Source: Hsuehochloa calcarea
Taxonomy: Eukaryota; Streptophyta; Magnoliopsida; Poales; Poaceae
Length of the DNA stretch: 64,000 nucleotides
Direction: 5' to 3'
NCBI GenBank assembly: GCA_036346395.1
Contig: CM070602.1
Location: forward strand, 17,493,098 to 17,557,097
In this document: piece after piece, positions 56,724 to 64,000 of the stretch
How positions within the stretch are numbered: position 1 is the stretch's first letter
Layout of the letters: each line of letters begins with the position of its first letter
Notes under the pieces: model-generated
What the model was told of the DNA's origin: nothing
Databases searched by the model: none
The model's input: only the letters and a program-made list of their open reading frames with translations
Made by a program: the position numbers and the translations under genes

Positions 56724-57868
56724 GAAATCACTGTACCTTGGTGAGTACTCAAAAGCACAAACTACTGCAATTATTGCGGTACATGCACATGCCCGGAAGA
56801 CACTCACCAGCCACCTATATACAAATGAAGGACTAGCCCCCTCGCATCGGAATCAATCTAAGTTTTTGGGGGTGACAACTGCAGTTTGGATTGGAAGCGG
56901 TTGCAGTGTTTTTTAGATTACTTCTTGAGCGCAGCATTAAAGAACTCCTTTTACAGCTTAAAAAAAGAGCTCCTTTAAATTACAAATATAGAAGCTACTG
57001 ACTTGGGCCAGACGGGCCAGACCAAGCCCAACCTGATATATCCACTGGGTCTACTTGAGGCCCAACCTGACCCTAACCCAGGTCTTGATAGAGGCCCCAC
57101 CCCGGGCCTAGATGAGACTCTTCGTAGAAGCATGTCAAACGAGTGGGTAGCATCCAATGGTCTATGGAAGTCAAAAAAATCTTGTGAAGTGACGAATTCT
57201 GAGCCACATATCGATGCCACACCTATAGATGGACCTGGAAGAACGCTGGCATGATCAAGTACAATTACTTTCGGATTGTAACATTGCATTATCACCAACA
57301 ATCAACTTTTGCCAAGGAGAAACATCATGCATGCTAATGTTCAGTACGAGTTCTTTTTGCAAGGAATATAATGGTGTTATTTGGACAGGGAAATCTTCAG
57401 ATGCGCATCTGGTCCTAAGCCCTAACTCCTACCGTACCATAGCATATGTCAAGAGCTGTATAACATGCTCATATAGTCTGTTTACATGCAAGTGTCATAG
57501 GACCGAGTTAAAGTGTATCAAAATTGTCTCAAATATATTTGTGAATTTTGCAAATTACGATTGAGATTAACAGACTATATGAGCATGTATGATGTTATTT
57601 ACTGTATGAGCATGCTACAACTAGCCGATTGACCCATGCAATTACACGGTGTGGTGTGGGCAGATATAGTATATCCTATATAAATTTTCTTTGCGAGTTC
57701 AGAATGTTCAAACAAAACACACACACACACACATGCATTACCCCTAGTGTCATCTCTGATGCCTGCATGCATTACCATGTCAAATCAATCCCTTTCTTAA
57801 CCGCTGTAACGCGTGGGACATACATATTAGTAGTACTCGATAATCATCGAATGGATTAGCTAAAAGAC
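56724..57868. other. Intergenic, no gene supported
   Basis: Contains a foldback pair (57463-57484 and 57568-57588) and a CA run at about 57716-57731. The GGCCCAACCTGACCC-type repeats at 57003-57110 resemble hAT subterminal sequence, but no terminal repeats were found. Small open frames (57003-57254, 57229-57564) resemble no protein I know. Confidence 0.5.
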
Positions 57869-58335
57869 ACGTAATGTGTTGTATAGTTGGGGTCGGGTCG
57901 CCGACAAACGAAGTTTTTAATTCATAAATAATAAATAATAGATAAGAATATAATTATAAAGTCTCAGTCTTTTTTTTTATCTCTTTGTATATAGACTTGT
58001 GTGAGCATCTGCCCCCTTTATACAGGGGGACTAACGAGTCTTGTGAGCCGAAATCTCCCTAATGAGCCTTTGTTTAGGTAAAGTATCCACATATAATCGG
58101 GCATCGAAAATAGGACGATATACAACAGTTCTCCCTTATTAAAAACTTCTTTTGAAAACCCAGCGGGAGAAAAAGGTAAAAATAAAAGAGTACATAGCTC
58201 GTGTTCTTGCCATTGCACATGTTCCCTCATTAAAAACCTTCGAATGAGAAAACACATCAGGACAAAACTCAAATAAGGGAAAAAGAGTACAACATATATT
58301 CATCCGATGATGAACATATATGAAAATCATATATC
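57869..58335 (-). mobile_element. Probable Copia 3' LTR fragment
   Basis: This lies directly downstream, on the minus strand, of a Copia RNase H end and a purine tract (AGGGGGAGA, about 58334-58342). The boundaries are unclear. Confidence 0.45.
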
Positions 58336-58780
58336 TCCCCCTGAAGACAACAATTCTTTGTGTCTTCTCGTGCCAATACCATGGACAAGTTTCTCAAAAC
58401 TTGGTCTTGGCAAGGCCTTAGTAAACAAATCCGCAAGAATCTCACTTGATTGGATTTTCTGTATTTCTATATTTCCATTTCCCTATTGCTCATATGTGTC
58501 GAAATGTTTAGGGAGTATATGGATTTCCATATGTGTCTTGATATAAATATTCTTCATTTGTGCAATGCATGCTATATTATTCCCATCGAGTACTGTAGGA
58601 GTTTTATCCACCTCCACATCACAAGACTTTTGGATATGGTGAATTAGTCTTCTAAGCCATATGCACTCTCGAGTTGTCTCATATAGTGCAACGATATTAG
58701 TATGATTAGTTTACGTAGCAACAATTGGTTGTTTTACAGATCTCCAAGAGATAGTGATACAGATCAACGTGTGTTGATGC
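58336..58780 (-). pseudogene. Copia RNase H C-terminus (3' end of pol)
   Basis: Minus translation includes TRECIWLRRLIHHIQKSC, NNIACIAQMKNIYIK, and the stereotyped end ADLFTKALPRPSFEKLVHGI then RRHKELLSSGG before a stop near 58333. This is the last part of a Ty1/Copia polyprotein. It is cut at about 58780 by other element sequence, so integrase and reverse transcriptase are missing. Confidence 0.88.
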
Positions 58781-59614
58781 GTAATGTGGCCCAATCTTTC
58801 ATGTTATTTGTACTTCAATCTTGTTTGAAGCAAAATCATGGCTTTCCTCCTTGATTCGGCAAAAAAAGAAGAACACGTGTATCTCCAAAGCAAGTAATAC
58901 TTGGTTGATGTTAAATCAATCCGAAGATAAACAAAATCAAACCAGAAGAACAACACCAAACCGTAAGCAATTGAGGATGCTACGAATTGATGAGATGATC
59001 CACAAGGAATCACGGGTCTTGGAAGAACAACCTTCCTCCAATATCCATGCAATCACAAAACCCTAGATGATAATTTCCGAAACGCATGTATTCATTTTGC
59101 GCCACATAAACCTGTGACTTTTCTGTATTTTCTTCAACTCTGACTTGCTTACAATGGGGCTCTACCCCTAAATATATAGCTTAATGAACAGTAACCGGCT
59201 CGACTGTAGCAATGAACAGTAATCCGATCTATGAATAGTAATTTGAGTCAGAATAGTAACCATGAACAGTAATCCAAATAGTAATCCTATTTGCAAACTC
59301 CTTTAATTTGAAATTTAAACTACTCTAATTGTTGAAAATAGATTAAACTATCCTATTACAAGTTCTTTATAATTAACTTTTTTAAAGAAAGATCTGAATT
59401 AGAATTGCTCCAATCCAAACCCATTTAGGATTCTTAGTCTGAAAATGTATTGATTTCGGAATTGAGTTTGAATTTGGTTCTTTTGTCTTTCTTGGCCGAA
59501 TTCTCTTGTAAACTTTGCAACATGCATAGCCCTTGGTTCTTGTGTCTTCCCATGTCCGCTCAAGCTCCCCTTTCGGCCTACCTCCCTCTCCTTACTCTTT
59601 GCCTAACCTGGTTC
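58781..59614 (-). mobile_element. Probable LTR fragment
   Basis: Sequence of LTR character: CCTAAATATATAGC near 59166-59180 followed by repeated ATGAACAGTAAYC motifs (59185-59280). It is presumably part of the same minus-strand Gypsy remnant as the protease fragment at 59615. The boundaries are not defined, and no gene is seen. Confidence 0.4.
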
Positions 59615-59953
59615 TTATTTCTTTCTCCGTTGATGCATAATAGGCTCAACTTGAGGTTTAGTACACACTTGTAACTTAGGGATATTGACTACTATAGTAG
59701 ATTCACCTAGGGCCTCATCATCCTCCCCTTCTTGAAGCAAAACCGTCCTCAGTTTTAGTGTAGTCTTTACGGCCTTCTTCTTGCTAACCACAATCAAATC
59801 ACTCGTGATTTCTTCATCAGTCTTTGACAGCAAAGCAGGGAATTCTCCCTTGTGCATGAAAGTATATCGGTTGGACCGTCCTTGATGTGCAGCATTCAGA
59901 TCAAATTGCCATGGGCGTCCCAATAGAATATGACCAGCATGCATAGGTACCAT
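59615..59953 (-). pseudogene. Gypsy protease-to-RT fragment
   Basis: A 112-codon minus frame begins near the protease end motif HILLGRPWQFD, followed by a basic/acidic linker. It matches the protease C-terminus and linker of plant Gypsy polyproteins. Neither the protease active site upstream nor reverse transcriptase downstream is present. Confidence 0.8.
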
Positions 59954-60897
59954 GGTTGTATGTTAAGCTGTGTGATGGGCTGGAGGTGTGTCTATCACAT
60001 CCCGAGACAGTTCGACGCATCCCTGTCCAACAGTGTGTGTCGTACCCAAACGCTGTGTGTATCGATTGGATGACAGGAAAGCACATCGGGAGTGTCAATG
60101 TTGAGATGAAGTTTCTGAAAGATTTTGTTATGATCAGTGCTAGCTACACTGATTGTATCTTGTGGGTAAAGTGTGCAATCTTGGCAGAGTGTTAAATCAA
60201 TCTATTCGAATAGCCGCGTCCTCGGTCATAGACATGCTCGGGGATTTCACACGAGGGTAGATTTTCATAAAACCTTTGGGAAGGGAGCTGTGTGATCTAA
60301 GTCATATGGTTGTGTGAATAACTTGTTTAGACTGTGTGTCTTTGTGCAATCAAATGATAACTTAATATTGTTTATTTGTTTTGAATTATGTTTTCAATCT
60401 ATTATTTGTATTCAATTGCAAATGTGGTATTTCTGCAAAATAACCACAGAAGCCATTCTTTAGGAATAAGCCATCATCTATAAATTGCATTATGTGGTAT
60501 GACTTGCGAGTACGGTTGTGTACTCGTACTTGCTTCAAACAAATAATAGAATTGGAGGAGTCATCGTCTGCTTTTGAAGAGGAGTTCTACGAAGGTGTCG
60601 ATCGCTAGGGTCTTGATCCCAATCAGTTGTCTATGGTGAATTGATGGGATTCTGCTGGAGTTTATTTTCTTTCCACTGCTATTTTATCTATTGTCAGCCC
60701 TACGTGGCTTAATAAATGTAAACTCAACCATAAGGTCAAAACCATTATTTACTATTCAAATTAGTCGTTTATTCTATTAATCGTCTTGTGTGGATCGATA
60801 TTTATCTCCTCATATCTCTCTTGACTCAACTATTGCTAGAATTTCTCCTCTCCCTGCCGTTTTAAAGTTGTTCTTACCCGCTTGTCTGTCTTGTTAG
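59954..60897 (+). mobile_element. Gypsy I LTR 3' part and leader
   Basis: Contains ATTCGAATAGCCGCGTCCTCGGTC (about 60207-60230), shared with the X LTR at 4330-4366, and ACTTGCGAGTACGGTTGTGTACTCG near 60500, similar in layout to X near 4670. A polyadenylation-like AATAAA lies near 60712. The LTR/internal boundary and primer-binding site could not be fixed. Confidence 0.5.
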
Positions 60898-61602
60898 ATG
60901 TCTCGTCTTCAGAACTATGGAGCGGGAGGACTTGTCGCTGAACTGTGGATGTTGTTACAAGTACTTGGAAGATTCGACCGCCCGATGTACCGTGGCAGCA
61001 CTTGGGTCGTGAACGGCCGAGAATGTGGAGTGATCTGTCGCTTGACCATCTACGCCCGAAAGAAAACCAAAGCAAGTAAACCCCTGAACATCTCCGCAAG
61101 AAGCATGATTTGGAGCGACGCGATTCAAGAGTCTTCACGCCTCGCTATCGTAAGGATCTGCAACATCTACGCTTGCGAGCTTCGAGACGCTGTCTTTCGC
61201 TACCACCCTCGCATCTATGCGTTGGATGTTCCTGCACGTTACCCGTCTACAAATGGAGAGAGCAACGCCACCGTCGTGCATCTTGCCCAGTTTGTCACTA
61301 CCCAGGAGGAATCACTAGAGTTGACCGCCACAAAGCTGAAGTGCGCCTACGAGACCCTACAGAGAGCAGAAGAAAGGATCGCTATTCTGGAAGAGACTCT
61401 CTTTGGTCAGCACGAGGAATACCTTGAAGGGGAAGATCCTGAAGAAGCAAAGCTAGAAGAAGCCGAGGAACCGGAAGAGCCAGAAGAGCCGGAGGAGCCA
61501 GCTGTGCCTGCACCAGGGACGCCTGTTCCTGTGGCACTAGTCCCGGGGCATCAAGATCAGTTTGCAAGGATGCCAGCTCACTTCCAGGTCTACAGCAGGT
61601 GA
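60898..61602 (+). CDS. Extra ORF upstream of gag in Gypsy I
   Basis: An intact 234-codon frame (ATG start) between the LTR region and gag. Residues about 1-125 look like a compact globular domain (VNGRECGVICRLTIYARK, IVRICNIYACELRDAVFRYH). Residues about 130-170 are helical and charged, followed by an acidic Glu/Pro repeat (EEPEEPEEPEEP) and a Pro/Val tail. Some plant Gypsy families carry such additional frames, of unknown function. It is striking that this frame is open while gag and pol beside it are broken. Confidence 0.65.
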   Translation: MSRLQNYGAGGLVAELWMLLQVLGRFDRPMYRGSTWVVNGRECGVICRLTIYARKKTKASKPLNISARSMIWSDAIQESSRLAIVRICNIYACELRDAVFRYHPRIYALDVPARYPSTNGESNATVVHLAQFVTTQEESLELTATKLKCAYETLQRAEERIAILEETLFGQHEEYLEGEDPEEAKLEEAEEPEEPEEPEEPAVPAPGTPVPVALVPGHQDQFARMPAHFQVYSR

Positions 61603-61915
61603 GAGCACCATCAGGGCTGTGGAGGCTATCTCATCGAGTAGTCCGTTTAGTTTTTAGGCTTAGCCAGTCGTAAGATTATAAGAGTCGCCCTTTAGGCGGT
61701 AGTTTGTGTGTTTCGGTTCATTCTTATTTTCTTGTGTGCAAGTGTGGGCTACAAATACCCTTAGGCAATTGTTGCAGCCATGCTAAGATCTTAATTAATA
61801 TAAGTATTTCAGTTGAGCTTTCTTGAAGGTGTATTTGCTGGGTTTTACTTACCCCTACCTACTTCCTAACTCATCTTATGCTTACTACCTTATCTAACCC
61901 ATAGAGTTTCATCAG

Positions 61916-62880
61916 ATGGTTCAGACTCATCAAGCTACTACAAGTGGTTCTGGCACCCCTGCATCAGAGGAAAATGAGCAGACCCCCGCAGGAGTAGTTC
62001 TGCCACAAGCACCTTCAGTTGACCTACAAAATTTTAGAGCATTCATGGCAGCTGAAACTCAGCTGATGTATACAATGATAAATCAGATACAGACTATGAA
62101 CAACCAAAACAATAACAACCATCATCACAATGAAGCCCAAGTCGCTCATGGTCACCACGGGCCATCCCAGCTAGCTGAGTTCATGAGGACTCGTCCACCA
62201 AATTTTTCTGGACAAGGCTCACCAGTAGAAGCTGATGATTGGCTTCGTGTTATTGAGAGGAAACTGCTAATCACCCAATGCAGTGATCATGAAAAAGTCT
62301 TGTACGCCACTCGCCAGATGGAAGACATAGCTGCCGAATGGTAGGAAAACTTTTGTTTAGCGCATGAGACGCCGCAAAACATCACCTGCGAAGAGTTCTC
62401 AACTGCTTTTCGTCGGTACCATGTATCGGAAGGATGAGTTCCGTGCTCTCAAGCAAAGATGAATGTCAGTTACTGACTACCTCAATAAATTCTCTCAACT
62501 TGTCCGCTATGCTGCAGAAGATGTCGCCATCGACAAGGCTCGTTAGAGTCTTTTTCTAAAGGGATTGAACACTGGACTGTAAGTCAACTTGATTGCCCAC
62601 ACCTTTTCAGATTTTCAAGAGTTAATCAACAAATCATTGATTCTAGAAAATAAGCGTAAGGAATTAGAAGATAACTGCAAGCGCAGAATGGCCCAGCAAG
62701 GAAGTCACCAGCCGAAGCTGAAAGCAAGAACGGTTCCACCTCAGTTTAACCGTTTTCCCCCAAAATTCTGTCAGAACACCTACACCAACCTCAGCACCTC
62801 GTCTAGTTGCCCAGAACTTCCGCAGTTCCGTACCAGTCTACCCCAATCCAGGAAGGAACCCACAGAATTGACCCAGAGTT
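61916..62880 (+). pseudogene. Gypsy I gag, capsid region
   Basis: ATG at 61916. A Gln/Asn/His-rich stretch (about residues 50-80) precedes a retrotransposon-gag domain: LAEFMRTRPPNFSGQGSPVE, DDWLRVIERKLL, KVLYATRQMEDIAAEW. A TAG at 62342 replaces a codon after AEW. The frame shifts near 62420, and another TAG is at about 62545 (within the segment homologous to ARxSLFLKGL). The domain continues through about 62600-62880 in mixed frames. Confidence 0.88.
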
Positions 62881-63711
62881 TGTTTTACTTGCCGCCAGCC
62901 AAGGCACTTCGCCAATCAACGTCCTCAGAATGGAACGATAACTCTAGTACGCTTCAACCTTGGAGGTACACCAGCCAAAACACCAGCACAGAGCAACCAT
63001 CAAGAGACTCCTCAAGCTACCGGTCAATCCGGAGGAGCACCGCAATCAGTTGTCAGAGGTCGTGTCAACCACGTCACTCTGGAAGGAGCTCAGGAAGCAC
63101 CCGACGTCGTACTGTGTAAGTTTCTGGTAAATTCAGTACCTGCATCAGTTCTGTTTGATTCTGGGGCTTCGCATTCGTTTGTTTTAAGAGTTTTTGCAAC
63201 TGAGAATAATTTGGAAGTTATACATCTTAAGCATACTCTGTTAGTCCAGTTGCCTGGAGCAGTGCTAAGTTCTAAGGTGGGATATTTAGGAGCTAAGTTA
63301 CTCATAACTGGAGTCGAGTTTCTAGCCAACTTAATTGTTCTAAACACCCAGGCCATAGATATGATCCTTTGCATGGATTGGTCATCCAAGCACAAAGTTG
63401 TATTATATTGTGGCCGAAGAGGCGTAACAATCGAGAATACCAATGGAAAGAAAGTAGAGTTTCTAGCCACCTCCATTCGTGATGGACATCTGTTAGTCAA
63501 TAGTGTGAAGACCGTATCTTTGGAAGACGTGCCCATTGTTAGAGAATACCCAGAAGTGTTTCCAGAAGAGTTACTAGGGATGCCACCGGAACGTGACATC
63601 GAGTTCATCATTGACCTAGTACCAGGGACAGCACCAATATCGAAGAGACCCTATTGGATGCCAGCTGATGAGTTGGTAGAAATGAAGAAGCTCTTGAGAA
63701 GGGTTTTGTAA
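62881..63711 (+). pseudogene. Gypsy I zinc knuckle, protease and RT start
   Basis: One open frame from 62881 to 63711. It begins with a knuckle, CFTCRQPRHFANQR, whose last Cys is Arg. The protease follows with SVLFDSGASHSFV (active site near 63160), then VEFLANLIVLNTQAIDMILCMDW and the linker VREYPEVFPEELLGMPPERD to the start of reverse transcriptase (PISKRPYWMPADELVEMKK). The lineage looks like a chromovirus (Tekay-like). The frame ends by a shift at 63711. Confidence 0.88.
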
Positions 63712-64000
63712 GACCTAGTTCGTCGCCATAGGGAACACCCGTTTTGTTTGTCAAGAAAAAGGATGGAAGCATGAGAATGTGCATTGATTATCGTTCTCTA
63801 AATGAAGTCACTATCAAGAACAAGTACCCACTGCCCCGAATTGATGATTTGTTCAACCAAATAAAAGGAGCCAAAGTATTCTCGTAGATCGACCTGCGAT
63901 CAGGTTACCATCAGTTGAAGATTTGTCTGAAGGATATACCGAAGACCGCATTCTCAACACGATACAGACACCATGAGTTCCTAGTCATGTCCTTTGGTCT
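63712..64000 (+). pseudogene. Gypsy I reverse transcriptase (runs off window)
   Basis: Continues in another frame with KKDGSMRMCIDYRSLNEVTI, KYPLPRIDDLF, IDLRSGYHQLKI and KTAFSTRY. There is a TAG near 63730 in place of a Trp codon and another near 63885 just before IDLRSG. The window ends before the YxDD box. Confidence 0.9.

Noticed and set aside
57003..57254. 83-codon plus frame
   Set aside because: Pro/Gly-rich low-complexity translation over GGCCCAACCTGACC-type repeats; no homology signal.

Overview
The window is plant nuclear DNA from a grass. It has one intact host gene, a gibberellin receptor GID1 on the minus strand (31206-32772), and one decayed pentatricopeptide-repeat (PPR) gene next to it (about 34020-35286, minus). 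Nearly everything else is transposable-element sequence: Ty1/Copia and Ty3/Gypsy LTR retrotransposons, coding-free LTR elements, a CACTA-like element, a hAT-like end and a MITE. From memory of GID1 sequences, this protein looks closer to sorghum-type receptors than to rice, which hints at a PACMAD grass. I cannot confirm the species. I saw no rRNA genes, tRNA genes or CRISPR arrays.

Left part (1-27510): a deep nest that can be taken apart. Copia B (minus) is the oldest host; its gag is cut into 512-1315 and 22640-22801, with its 5' LTR at 22802-23855. An unrelated LTR (1-511) sits in its left side. A tail-to-tail inverted pair of long Gypsy-type LTRs ('X') lies between the two gag pieces. Its right copy is itself split (5066-7137 and 22136-22639) by Copia A (minus, 7138-22135). 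Copia A is split in its integrase by an 8556-bp LTR element (8393-16948) with 2.4-kb LTRs, a perfect 5-bp target duplication (AGAAG) and no recognisable gag or pol, i.e. a LARD-type non-autonomous element. Next come a solo LTR of the Copia A family (23856-25386), a truncated hAT-like end and a small Copia-type LTR with GC-rich internal DNA (26600-27510).

Middle (27511-35736): the gene island, with GID1, its CT-rich leader and the PPR pseudogene, both minus strand, separated by intergenic DNA with microsatellites.

Right part (35737-64000): Gypsy D (plus, 35737-42555) has a Tat-like primer-binding site and a decayed gag-PR-RT-RNaseH-IN. At its integrase end begins Copia C (plus, 42556-53888), a BARE/Angela-like element whose left LTR is interrupted by a 5'-truncated relative of the LARD (42732-46920). 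A CACTA-like region with many CAGACGGTT subterminal repeats follows (about 53889-56090), then a MITE, foldback sequences, a Copia 3' end (minus, about 58336-58780), a Gypsy protease fragment (minus, 59615-59953) and the 5' half of another Gypsy element (plus, about 59954-64000) that runs off the window. That last element carries an extra 234-codon open reading frame upstream of gag.

The element genes do not form host pathways. Each set would have served its own retrotransposon, and all the retrotransposon coding seen here carries stops, frameshifts, breaks or missing catalytic residues. Only GID1 looks functional.
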